Below the pieces are notes generated by a model, which saw only the letters and a list, made by a program, of their open reading frames with translations, had not been told where the DNA came from and made no database searches. 64,000 nucleotides of DNA from Marinifilum breve. GTDB taxonomy: Bacteria; Bacteroidota; Bacteroidia; Bacteroidales; Marinifilaceae. The position numbers were made by a program, and so were the translations under genes. This document shows, piece after piece, positions 1 through 8,720 of the stretch (position 1 is the first letter of the stretch; each line of letters opens with the position of its first letter). The stretch is from positions 1-64,000 of the forward strand of contig NZ_QFLI01000014.1 of NCBI RefSeq assembly GCF_003202155.1, in the 5' to 3' direction.

Positions 1-3000
1 AATCTCCTTTAAAACGTTGGCTTGTAATTTATAATTCTCAGGATTCAGTAGTGTTAATTCATTAATCATTTCACTAAACTCCAAAGACAAATGATTTTCT
101 GATTTCAGTCTAAAAGAAATTACCTTAGGTGCTTCTTCATCTATATTTGCAGCATGAATTGAATTGATTTTTCCAGGTGTTCCGCCATTTTCATTTACTG
201 AAGCTGACCAATTGCTTCGACTACTGCACGTATTTGAAGGATCAATCCTCTCAATACTCCAACCTCCATTACTTTTTTCTTCTGATTGATACCAAATATC
301 GGAATAGGTGATTTCATCAATTGATTCTCCTTTAGCAGACAACAACTTCAAATTGTTTCCTGAGTTGGTTAAACCAGTAAAATTTGCTATACCCAAAGCA
401 TTGCAATATCCAGAAAATGATTCAGCTGCTGAATTAGAACAAAGAATCAAATAGGAATTTGCTTGAATGGTATCCGAAGAAAACAACAATTCCTTGCTGC
501 CTATTTGCAGCTTCCATCCTTCAACTGAAATTGGATAGCTTTTGGTATTGTATAGCTCGATATATTCATATTCTGGCAATCCTTGCGCTGGGCTTTCATC
601 TGCCATGATTTCATTGATGACCACATCAAAAACATTTGCTGGAGCCAAGTATTCAAAGGTGATTGAATCAGAAGCCAATGTCGAACCATCTTCATCTGTA
701 ATGTTTAATACTTCTACTTGATAATTACCAGCCTTTAATTCTGAGTTCATAATGATTAGAATCTCTATATTTGAATCTGAGAATGATGTCTTAAAGTTTC
801 TCAATTCTTCATCATTACAGCTAATGTTGAAATTATCATGAGTCAATTCCTGATCCACATTAAGAGCTTCAGAAAAAGCAATTAAAATGGAATCTTGTCC
901 TATAATCTGATACGACTTAATAAAAGGAGCAGAACTTACAGATTGCACTCGTAAATCATCAAACCACAATTCTCCAGCTCTGGTTGCTGACCCGAAATTA
1001 AACTCCAAACCACAATAAAATTCTTCACTTTCACTTATAATTTCAGAAGAGAATTCTTCCGATTCATACCAAGAATTATATTCTCCCATTCTATTGTAAG
1101 CCAAATTCCATTTTCCATTGGCATTATATTCTGCCAGAATAGCAATTACTTCATTTTCATTCCAATCAAATTTCGTTTGTGCTAATATTTCTGATGTTTC
1201 ACCACCATTTGTTTTCCAAAGACTTAACATGTCTGTAGAACCTTTTAAATTAACTCCCACAGAATACTTTTCTTTAGCTTTGGCAGGATTTTCATCATCC
1301 ATACAAAGGTGAAACACAAAGTTATTTCCAGAACTCGGATCCCAATCGCCATTTCGCAAAACAAAACTCCACCTTGTTATTCCATTCTCACTTCCCCAAT
1401 CCTCTAACTTACAAGAGATATAGCTACCTCCAACCTGATTACTTAAATTGTGCTTTAGAGATTTGTTTCCATGAATTGGCTGATATGAAGAAATAGACCA
1501 ATCTGAAGAATGTATAAATTCACTCAAAGAATGCTCTTCAAAATCATAGTTAAGATCTGATAAACTCTGTCCAAATAAAATGCTACAATTATCCGAACCT
1601 AAACTCGAATTGACTATTAGCTTAAAATCTTCTTTTCCAGAATAGCTAATCGAATTCAAATCCACACTACCTTTATTAAGATACAACTCATTATCATGAA
1701 TCAGTTCTCCATCTGCCTCAATCAATTCCAAACTAATTTCACCTGTATAATCTGTATCGATATTCTGATATTGATCGCAAGCAAGTACTTTTAAATTAAA
1801 CTGCTCTGAATTACCCCTAACAAATAAAGGTGATGAAGCGATAATCAGCCTGTCTGCTTCTACATTTATATTGAAAATTTCAGAATTTATATCCTTAAGC
1901 ATGTTTGCCTTTAATTCAGAGCTATTTATTCCATTTTTCCAACCAGAACCAGATTTTGGAATAAAAACCTGAAATTCCATTTTGTCAGGCAAACAGGTTT
2001 CCTTGAAATATATGACCAATTCAAACTTCTGAATTGTACCATTAGTCACCTCAAATAAACCTTTACTTGAATTAAATTTTATGCGTTCATTGTCAATATC
2101 ATCGCTGTGTGCGAGAATTTCTCCTTCACTTTTTATTAAGGCTCCAGCAATATGTTTTTCCCAATCAAAGGAATTTGCAAGTTCTTTTTTATAGAATATA
2201 GCAGTATTGATAATGGTTGGCAGATCATCGAATAAAGCCGAATCCACAATCGTAAAATTTAAAACAGCACTTGCTGTTTCCTCTGAAACAGATAAAGATG
2301 TTAATTGATGATTTAAAATTTTCTCACCTTCCAATAGCACAGAATTCTGATCAACACTCGAAATATCTTCAGAAAGAATGGTTTCAAAACCTTCGGTTTC
2401 TGCCTGAATGGTAAAATGCTCAGCTTTATCGTACACCAAATCAGCCCAGATTAATTTACCACTCTCCATAGTTTTCCTCAATCCTGAAACCGAAGTCAAT
2501 TCTCCTGTTCCAGCAGCTAGGCTAATTTCCACCTGCTTATCTGAATCTATGTCCAAATTTCCCAATTCATCAAGCATTTCTACCTCAATAGTAAACGATT
2601 CATTTGGCCTTACAGATTTGGGAATCGTGGCAAACTGCATTTGTACAGCCTTCACTTCACATTCTAGAATTGGTCCCAATACCTCAGTATCAAACTGAGG
2701 TTTTAGTCCACTATCCTCTTCTGATATTTCCCAGTTTTCACTGGACTTTTCAATTCTCAGTTGAATTATTTCTTTGTCTAAACAAGCACCTTCCTTAAAA
2801 TAGGCGAACAAAGAATAGGTCGCCTCACTTTCACTATCGACAATTGCTGCTAATTCCGATTGCTGAAAAAGGATATCTATTTTATCCTTTGAAACCTCGA
2901 AATCAACATCCAATTCGTGATTATCTCGCATAAGATACAAACCAGCTAAAGTTTTCTTAAAATCTACTTGATTACTTTCACTACTTGTAATTGAAATTTT

Positions 3001-4530
3001 CTTAAGAACAGTCGAAACATCATCATCTCCTGAATCTCTTATTGCAAATTCGAATAACTTAAAGGCACTAGCCTTATGAGTATTTAGAGCTGATAAAATT
3101 GTTTGGCCTGGAATCCATGAAGTTGAAACGGCTTGAGATTCATATGTGTTTTCTATAACAATTTTAGGAGAAATCTGTTCTGACAAACTTTCTCCTTCCA
3201 CCTTTAATTGAATCGTATCTACCATTTGGTACTTTAAAGCATCAAACTCCAAGCTACCTTTCACTAATTTTTTACTTAAACCATTAGCGGCTATCAATTC
3301 ACCCTTTCCTATTTGCAGCGACAAACTAATTTGCTCTTCCTGATCAACATCCAGATTTCCAAATTGATCTTCGGCATTAACAGAAAATTGAAACAAATTA
3401 TTTCTTACAACATTTTCCGGAATACCAATCAAGGCCAATTTAGCTGCTTCTACATTTATGCTATGAACCTCAGAAACTATAGGGTCATTACTATCAGCAA
3501 AACCCGATCCACTTGCAAATGATAAAAATCCACTTGCTCCCTTACCTATAGTAAATTGAAGTTTTAGTCCATCATTCAATTCATTAGCTGAATTAAGGTA
3601 TGCCCTTAATTCAAATTCGCGCTTTGAACCATCAGGAATTGATAATTGATCTTCTGCAAAATCAAAAAATAAAGAGTCAGAATTTATGGTTATAGATTGA
3701 TAATTTACCAAATTACCTTGCAAATAGATGCTAACACCTCCTAATTGGCTCTCCCAATCTAATCCATTTTCAGGATTGGAATTATAAAATGTCATTCTGG
3801 AAATTTTGGTAGGAACACCATCGCTCGCAGAATCTGTTTCGTCAATTATGAATCGAAAACAAGGTAAAGCTTCTGATTCTGTATCAACATCCGTGTTAAT
3901 TGTTAATTCTCCAACTTGGTTATCTGATTCTTTTAATATAGTATTCTTATCATTTTCAACTACAATAAGATCACCACTAACAACAATATTGTCGCAATAA
4001 ACTTTATTACTCGATAGCGGATTATTGAGTCGAATTACAATTACCAATTCATTACCAGAAATTCCACTACTAGACGCCTGTTTACTTCCCCAATTACCAG
4101 TATTTTCTCCATTTACAGCAAATGCTTGCTCAGGTCCTCCATCAATTTTATAATACAGTTTTATATATTTGTTTTCATTTGTTGAAGTACCAGTCTCGGC
4201 CGACAATACAGAAACAGTACAATTGGTAAAACTGCTAATATCAATTGATTTACTCATCCAAACAGCCTCACCATCGCAATCGACGGCTTCTAACCTTCCT
4301 CCGCTAGTTTCTACAACCTTAACGTAATCCGAATTATCGGTAAGAGAACAATTAGTGACATCCAAACTCCAATCAACAACTCCCTCCATATCAACATTTG
4401 AACCCCAATAACCTTTATTTAAATCTACTTCATCTGAGAAGTTTTTTGTCCATATATCTTCTGCATATAGGTTTGTATTTATCAGTAAAACCAAGAGTAT
4501 GAACAATTTCTGGGAAAGTGTTTTTTTCAT
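1..4530 (-). CDS. Giant secreted lamin-tail/Ig-like repeat protein, C-terminus cut by window edge
   Basis: The frame stays open for 1,510 codons from an ATG at 4530 to base 1, so the C-terminus is missing. It opens with a signal peptide (MKKTLSQKLFILLVLLINTN, likely cut after LYA near residue 22). Residues about 25-200 look like a secreted beta-sandwich. Three tandem units of about 267 residues follow, starting near 213, 480 and 747. Each combines a module with an F-x-F-x-I-x-D core and a bacterial Ig-like module with the motif D-x-x-GN-x-D. A region near 1,010-1,190 resembles a carbohydrate-binding sandwich. An SbsA-like Ig segment (FSEALNVDQELTHDNF) comes next, then a lamin-tail domain from about residue 1,305 (NEIMADESPAQGLPEYEYIE). 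Lamin-tail domains are common in exported Bacteroidota proteins, so it is probably a surface or secreted adhesin-like protein. The substrate is unknown, and whether a type IX sorting domain follows cannot be seen. Confidence 0.85.
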   Translation of the reverse strand, partial: MKKTLSQKLFILLVLLINTNLYAEDIWTKNFSDEVDLNKGYWGSNVDMEGVVDWSLDVTNCSLTDNSDYVKVVETSGGRLEAVDCDGEAVWMSKSIDISSFTNCTVSVLSAETGTSTNENKYIKLYYKIDGGPEQAFAVNGENTGNWGSKQASSSGISGNELVIVIRLNNPLSSNKVYCDNIVVSGDLIVVENDKNTILKESDNQVGELTINTDVDTESEALPCFRFIIDETDSASDGVPTKISRMTFYNSNPENGLDWESQLGGVSIYLQGNLVNYQSITINSDSLFFDFAEDQLSIPDGSKREFELRAYLNSANELNDGLKLQFTIGKGASGFLSFASGSGFADSNDPIVSEVHSINVEAAKLALIGIPENVVRNNLFQFSVNAEDQFGNLDVDQEEQISLSLQIGKGELIAANGLSKKLVKGSLEFDALKYQMVDTIQLKVEGESLSEQISPKIVIENTYESQAVSTSWIPGQTILSALNTHKASAFKLFEFAIRDSGDDDVSTVLKKISITSSESNQVDFKKTLAGLYLMRDNHELDVDFEVSKDKIDILFQQSELAAIVDSESEATYSLFAYFKEGACLDKEIIQLRIEKSSENWEISEEDSGLKPQFDTEVLGPILECEVKAVQMQFATIPKSVRPNESFTIEVEMLDELGNLDIDSDKQVEISLAAGTGELTSVSGLRKTMESGKLIWADLVYDKAEHFTIQAETEGFETILSEDISSVDQNSVLLEGEKILNHQLTSLSVSEETASAVLNFTIVDSALFDDLPTIINTAIFYKKELANSFDWEKHIAGALIKSEGEILAHSDDIDNERIKFNSSKGLFEVTNGTIQKFELVIYFKETCLPDKMEFQVFIPKSGSGWKNGINSSELKANMLKDINSEIFNINVEADRLIIASSPLFVRGNSEQFNLKVLACDQYQNIDTDYTGEISLELIEADGELIHDNELYLNKGSVDLNSISYSGKEDFKLIVNSSLGSDNCSILFGQSLSDLNYDFEEHSLSEFIHSSDWSISSYQPIHGNKSLKHNLSNQVGGSYISCKLEDWGSENGITRWSFVLRNGDWDPSSGNNFVFHLCMDDENPAKAKEKYSVGVNLKGSTDMLSLWKTNGGETSEILAQTKFDWNENEVIAILAEYNANGKWNLAYNRMGEYNSWYESEEFSSEIISESEEFYCGLEFNFGSATRAGELWFDDLRVQSVSSAPFIKSYQIIGQDSILIAFSEALNVDQELTHDNFNISCNDEELRNFKTSFSDSNIEILIIMNSELKAGNYQVEVLNITDEDGSTLASDSITFEYLAPANVFDVVINEIMADESPAQGLPEYEYIELYNTKSYPISVEGWKLQIGSKELLFSSDTIQANSYLILCSNSAAESFSGYCNALGIANFTGLTNSGNNLKLLSAKGESIDEITYSDIWYQSEEKSNGGWSIERIDPSNTCSSRSNWSASVNENGGTPGKINSIHAANIDEEAPKVISFRLKSENHLSLEFSEMINELTLLNPENYKLQANVLKEI

Positions 4531-4625
4531 AGGAAATTAACTTTAACTTTGATTTGCTTTTCTGAGTAAAAGCTAATTTAACTATAATCGATTTTATTAA
4601 CAAGGAATTAAAGCTTTATTATGTT

Positions 4626-5615
4626 ATGAGAATAGCAATTGTAGGAGCTACAGGCCTGGTAGGCCAGAAAATACTGGATGTTCTGGAGGAAAGAAATTTT
4701 CCGGTTAGCGATTTATACCCAGTCGCAAGTGAAAGATCTGTGGGTAAAGAGGTTGCTTTTAAAGGCAACCTGTACAAAGTTATCAGTATGGAAGATGCAA
4801 TTAATCTAAAACCACAAATTGCAATCTTCTCTGCAGGTGGCGGCACGTCATTAAAATGGGCTCCTGAATTTGCCAAAGTTGGCACCACTGTAGTAGATAA
4901 TTCTTCGGCTTGGAGAATGGATGTGAGCAAAAAATTAGTTGTTCCTGAAATTAATGCTACAGAATTAACCAAAGAGGACAAGATTATTGCAAATCCGAAT
5001 TGTTCAACAATTCAGATGGTAGTTGCATTGGCTCCTCTTCATAAGAAATACAAAATTGAACGCTTGGTAGTTTCAACTTACCAGTCGATTACTGGCACTG
5101 GTGTTAAGGCAGTGAAGCAATTTGAAGATGAGCGCTCAGGAGTTGATGGAGAAAAAGCCTATCCACACGAGATAGATAAAAATTGTCTTCCACATTGCGA
5201 TGTTTTTACTGAAAATGGTTACACAAAAGAAGAAATGAAACTGGTGAATGAAACCAGAAAAATTTTGAAGGATGACAACATCAGAGTTACTGCTACTGCG
5301 GTAAGAGTCCCAGTTGTTGGAGGTCATAGTGAATCTTTAAACATTGAATTTGCTAATGATTTTGATGTTGAAGAGGTAAAACAACTTCTAAATGAGACCG
5401 AAGGTGTAATTGTTCAGGATAATCTGGATAATAATGAATACCCTATGCCAAAATACTCACATGAACGAGATGAAGTATTTGTTGGACGTATTCGACGTGA
5501 TTACTCAAATCCAAACAGTTTAAACATGTGGGTTGTTGCTGATAACCTTAGAAAGGGAGCTGCAACCAATGCTGTTCAAATTGCAGAATGTTTAGCACAA
5601 CAAGAATTGGTGTAA
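4626..5615 (+). CDS. asd: Aspartate-semialdehyde dehydrogenase
   Basis: 329 residues, the usual length. It catalyses NADPH-dependent reduction of aspartyl-4-phosphate to aspartate semialdehyde, the branch point to lysine/diaminopimelate, threonine and methionine, in the cytoplasm. The N-terminus has the dinucleotide-binding loop GATGLVG at residues 7-13. The catalytic cysteine is C126 in NPNCSTIQM. The conserved STYQSITGTG segment and a GGHSES motif with the active-site histidine follow. An upstream ATG at 4621 meets a stop at once, so the ATG at 4626 is the start. The gene is transcribed alone, divergent from the giant surface protein, and ends in a strong hairpin. Confidence 0.97.
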   Translation: MRIAIVGATGLVGQKILDVLEERNFPVSDLYPVASERSVGKEVAFKGNLYKVISMEDAINLKPQIAIFSAGGGTSLKWAPEFAKVGTTVVDNSSAWRMDVSKKLVVPEINATELTKEDKIIANPNCSTIQMVVALAPLHKKYKIERLVVSTYQSITGTGVKAVKQFEDERSGVDGEKAYPHEIDKNCLPHCDVFTENGYTKEEMKLVNETRKILKDDNIRVTATAVRVPVVGGHSESLNIEFANDFDVEEVKQLLNETEGVIVQDNLDNNEYPMPKYSHERDEVFVGRIRRDYSNPNSLNMWVVADNLRKGAATNAVQIAECLAQQELV

Positions 5616-5624
5616 CACAATAAA

Positions 5625-5651
5625 AAAACCCGATGCAAAACATCGGGTTTT
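5625..5651. terminator. Bidirectional intrinsic terminator between asd and hflX
   Basis: A cccgatg/catcggg stem with a short loop is flanked by A-rich sequence on the left and T-rich on the right. It lies between the convergent stops of asd and hflX and can serve both. Confidence 0.85.
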
Positions 5652-5671
5652 CTTTTTATATCATTGTTCTT

Positions 5672-6898
5672 TTAATCCATCAAATTTGAATAATCCTGAT
5701 AAAGGAAATCATTGTATGGGAATCGTGCCGAATGAATTTCACGAATAACACCATACACTTTCTCTCTAAATTCTTCTATGTTTTGTTTCTCAATTGCTGA
5801 AATAAACAAACAAGGAGTATCTCCTTTGGCAACCCACATCTGCTTCAACTCATCCAAGCTGTAATTTTCACGAGTTTTTGGTAACAAATCATCTTCATCC
5901 TTTTTCACATAGGTAAATGCATCAATCTTATTGAACACAAGGAAAGAAGGCTTTTCTCTATTATCAATTTCAGCCATGGTTTCGTTTACCACTTTAATAT
6001 GATCTTCGAAATTAGGATGTGAGATATCAACAACATGTAGAATAACATCTGCCTCGCGTACCTCATCTAAAGTTGATTTAAAAGATTCCACCAAATGGTG
6101 AGGTAATTTTCGAATAAATCCTACTGTATCAGCCAATAGAAAAGGAACATTCTGAATTACAACCTTGCGAACAGTAGTATCAAGAGTTGCAAACAATTTG
6201 TTTTCGGCAAAAACCTCTGATTTACTAAGCATATTCATAATGGTAGATTTACCCACATTGGTATATCCCACCAAAGCAACACGTACCAATTTTCCACGAT
6301 TCTTTCGCTGAGTTGCCTTTTGTTTATCAATCTTTTTCAGATCTTCTTTCAGCTTAGCAATCTTATCTAAGATAATTCGACGGTCAGTTTCAATCTGGGT
6401 TTCCCCAGGACCACGCATTCCAATCCCTCCTCGCTGACGCTCAAGGTGAGTCCACATTCTTGTAAGTCGTGGCAACATATATTGATATTGAGCCAACTCT
6501 ACCTGAGTTTTAGCATGTGCAGTTTGAGCTCTACTGGCGAAGATGTCAAGAATCAAATTGGTTCTATCCAAAATTTTTCTTTTCAAGATTCTCTCAACAT
6601 TTCGAAGTTGAGTCGGAGATAGTTCATCATCGAAAATCACCATACCAACATCCTCATTGGCTTCCAGGTAATCTTGTATTTGCTCAAGTTTTCCTGCTCC
6701 AACAAAAGTTTTTGGATTAGGATAATCTAACTTCTGAGTAAATCTTTTTACTGTTTTTGCTCCTGCTGTTAAAGCCAAAAAGTCCAACTCAGCCAAATAT
6801 TCCTCAACTTCCTGAACAGTCATACTCTTAGACTGATCAATCACTCCGATTAAAACTGCTTTTTCTTGCTCCTTTTTTGTTCTTAGATAGTCTCCCAT
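5672..6898 (-). CDS. hflX: GTPase HflX
   Basis: 408 residues. HflX is a ribosome-associated GTPase that splits or rescues stalled ribosomes under stress. The N-terminal HflX domain has FVGAGK near residue 65 and the linker GPGETQIETDRR at 163-174. The G domain shows G1 GYTNVGKS at 211-218, switch I FATLDTTVR, G3 DTVGF near 257-261 and G4 NKID at 323-326. A coiled-coil stretch lies between the two domains at about 175-200. The ATG at 6898 gives the full family length. It is monocistronic and converges on asd. Confidence 0.96.
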   Translation of the reverse strand: MGDYLRTKKEQEKAVLIGVIDQSKSMTVQEVEEYLAELDFLALTAGAKTVKRFTQKLDYPNPKTFVGAGKLEQIQDYLEANEDVGMVIFDDELSPTQLRNVERILKRKILDRTNLILDIFASRAQTAHAKTQVELAQYQYMLPRLTRMWTHLERQRGGIGMRGPGETQIETDRRIILDKIAKLKEDLKKIDKQKATQRKNRGKLVRVALVGYTNVGKSTIMNMLSKSEVFAENKLFATLDTTVRKVVIQNVPFLLADTVGFIRKLPHHLVESFKSTLDEVREADVILHVVDISHPNFEDHIKVVNETMAEIDNREKPSFLVFNKIDAFTYVKKDEDDLLPKTRENYSLDELKQMWVAKGDTPCLFISAIEKQNIEEFREKVYGVIREIHSARFPYNDFLYQDYSNLMD

Positions 6899-7046
6899 TT
6901 ATTTTCTTTAGGAATAACAACAGACAATTCGCCTGTATTTGATTCTATTTGTTACAATATCAAACTCTCTCTCAATGATTAGAAAAAGATGAATTGTAAG
7001 GCAAAAATACACAATATTCTGCAATGCTTTCTTCAAGGCATAAAAA

Positions 7047-7074
7047 AAGAGGTTTCGAAAAATCGAAACCTCTT
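7047..7074. terminator. Intrinsic terminator after the TonB-family gene
   Basis: A near-perfect 12-bp stem (aagaggtttcga/tcgaaacctctt) with a 4-nt loop, preceded by a run of A, which is a run of U on the minus-strand transcript. It lies 22 bases past the stop of the TonB-family gene. Confidence 0.85.
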
Positions 7075-7095
7075 ATATAATTGTATAGTATTGAT

Positions 7096-7779
7096 CTACT
7101 GCAATTGGAAGTTGATTGGCACAGTATAAGAAACCTTTACTGGTTTTCCACGCTGTTTTCCTGGCTTCCATTTTGGCATCTTGTTGATTACGCGAATCGC
7201 TTCTTTATCCAAAGATGGATCAACTCCACGAACAACGCGAACATTCTCAACACCACCAACCTTATTTACTACGAAAGTAACAAATACACGGCCTGTGATA
7301 CCATTTTCTTGAGCAATTACAGGATACTTGATAGATCTTGCTATCCATTTCTGTAATTCAAGCTGTCCACCTGGGAATTCAGGCATATCCTCTACAATAA
7401 CGAATACCTGAGCTTCATCTTCTTCTTCCTCTTCTTCTACCACTTGGATTTCAACTTCTTCATCCATATCAGCATCCGAGTCTTCAATTTCAAGCTCATC
7501 TTCGATCTCTTCATCGTTATCCACAATATCCAATACCTCAGCTACTTTAGGTGCTGGTGGTGGTGGTGGTGGTGGCTTAATCTGTTCCTGTCTGGTAATC
7601 GGAATAATCTCCTCCTCAGCTTCCATTTCTTGCTGATCTTCTAATCCTGTAGCTTCAGAAGAATCTACACGCCATTCGAAGGCAGCAAAGACAAAAAGCA
7701 GAGTCAGCGCCAGACCAATCTCAAGAAAGAGACCTCTCTTATTTTCAAGATCTGCTTTAGGTGACTTCTTAACTTCCAT
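7096..7779 (-). CDS. TonB-family energy-transducing protein
   Basis: 227 residues. It is anchored by one N-terminal membrane segment (about residues 17-34, GLFLEIGLALTLLFVFAAFE). The linker has a run of seven prolines (KPPPPPPPAP) followed by a very acidic stretch (EEEIIP, then DEDA-type repeats and EEEEEEDEA). The C-terminal TonB domain reads PEFPGG...YPVIAQENGITGRVFVTFVV and ends with MPKWKPGKQRGKPVKVSYTVPINF. TonB proteins pass proton-motive force from ExbBD to outer-membrane SusC/TonB-dependent receptors. No exbBD is next to it, so the partner is unknown. The acidic linker is unusually strong. Confidence 0.93.
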   Translation of the reverse strand: MEVKKSPKADLENKRGLFLEIGLALTLLFVFAAFEWRVDSSEATGLEDQQEMEAEEEIIPITRQEQIKPPPPPPPAPKVAEVLDIVDNDEEIEDELEIEDSDADMDEEVEIQVVEEEEEEDEAQVFVIVEDMPEFPGGQLELQKWIARSIKYPVIAQENGITGRVFVTFVVNKVGGVENVRVVRGVDPSLDKEAIRVINKMPKWKPGKQRGKPVKVSYTVPINFQLQ

Positions 7780-8276
7780 AATCTTCTTTTAATTTTCTTT
7801 TAAATTCAGCGTTTAAAAGTAAGTAATTCAATTTTATAATCAAAATTCTATTCTCTGCGAAAATATTTGAGGCATAAAGATATAAAAATAACGAGCAATC
7901 ATTTTTTTCTAATGGTATTTTTTGATTTTCAACACGTAAGATCGTCTTAAAATTTAATGATAATTATAAAAAATGCTCTAATTTGAATATAGATAAACCT
8001 ACTGTAAATAAATCAACTATAAATTTAGTACATTTTTTTCTTTAAAGCCATTCTAAATTAGATTTTTTAACGAAGAAGAGTGAAAAATCCATATTGTCCG
8101 AACTCATCCTACCTATACACACACTATACATTGCTACCAATCAATTGTCTATTGACAAACAATTTTTCGAACTAAAATAGATTCCTCACTCTAAATTCCC
8201 TTACGTATAAGAATTAAAAATGTTTGCTTTCTGTAAAAATTCATTATCAAGTAGTTTCGTGTGTTTAATTTTAATT
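7780..8276. other. AT-rich intergenic region without a recognisable gene
   Basis: About 500 bases of very AT-rich DNA between the TonB-family gene and the tRNA-Ala promoter. No ORF with protein-like content or convincing repeat was seen on either strand. The promoter of the TonB-family gene should lie at its left end. Confidence 0.6.
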
Positions 8277-8284
8277 TATATTTG
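8277..8284 (+). promoter_or_regulatory. Bacteroidota -7 promoter element for tRNA-Ala
   Basis: TATATTTG matches the Bacteroidota -7 consensus TAnnTTTG, 54 bases before the tRNA. This predicts a transcript start near 8291 and a leader of about 47 bases. Confidence 0.6.
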
Positions 8285-8299
8285 CAAGCGAATTCCTAA

Positions 8300-8339
8300 C
8301 CATTAAAAATTGATTTTGGAATTCTCAATTTTTTAATGG
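8300..8339 (+). other. Inverted repeat in the tRNA-Ala leader
   Basis: CCATTAAAAATTGA at 8300-8313 is matched by its near-perfect complement at 8325-8339. The right arm runs into the first two G residues of the tRNA. The hairpin could define the RNase P/RNase processing site or compete with the acceptor stem. The role is inferred only. Confidence 0.5.
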
Positions 8340-8411
8340 GGGGTTAGCTCAGTTGGCTAGAGCGTTTGACTGGCAGTCAAAAGGTCACCGGTTCGATTCC
8401 GGTACTCTCCA
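8338..8411 (+). tRNA. tRNA-Ala (GGC)
   Basis: A 74-base cloverleaf. The anticodon stem TTTGA/TCAAA encloses CTGGCAG, giving anticodon GGC. The T arm is ACCGG TTCGATT CCGGT. The acceptor stem GGGGGGT/ACTCTCC has the G3-U70 wobble that identifies alanine tRNAs. The discriminator is A at 8411, and the CCA end is not fully encoded. Confidence 0.97.
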
Positions 8412-8642
8412 CCCTCAAATCAAGGCGGTTGTGGCAATTATGCTGTAGCCGCTTTTTCATTTTATACATTTCCACATAAGCAATTATACTCCTACTGTCC
8501 CTAATACTTGGAATATTACCTAGCAAAAGACCAAACCTGAATGTAAAGGAAAAATCAGTAAAACATTAATTAACTTAGCTTTTAACCTTCTTTAACACTT
8601 TTTCTAATGTCGGTAGAACAGGATTCCATACATTTGTAGTGT

Positions 8643-8718
8643 CCTTTCCGAGAGGATTAGGTTTTCATAGATTAAAATGGGTTAGAGTAAAGTCAGGGGT
8701 GGTTCCCTGACTTTTTTA
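8643..8718 (+). ncRNA. Candidate small non-coding RNA with its own promoter and terminator
   Basis: TACATTTG at 8629-8636 fits the Bacteroidota -7 box and predicts a start near 8643. The transcript would run about 75 bases to an intrinsic terminator (agtcaggg/ccctgact plus a T run, 8691-8718). It contains a small 5' hairpin (tcctt...gagga) at about 8641-8655. No start codon opens a usable ORF: the only ATG at 8678 is followed by a stop after one codon. The upstream stretch is rich in T-tract/AACA words. I do not recognise an RNA family. It could instead be an orphan promoter reading into the antisense of the transporter gene. Confidence 0.45.
8691..8718. terminator. Intrinsic terminator, shared by the candidate sRNA and the transporter gene
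   Basis: The stem agtcaggg (8691-8698)/ccctgact (8705-8712) is followed by a T run on the plus strand. It lies just past the stop of the minus-strand transporter gene, although the strong T run favours plus-strand use. Confidence 0.75.
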
Positions 8719-8720
8719 TT

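Noticed and set aside
4619-4981. Minus-strand frame overlapping asd
   Set aside because: Antisense shadow of a clearly assigned gene, with no start signals.
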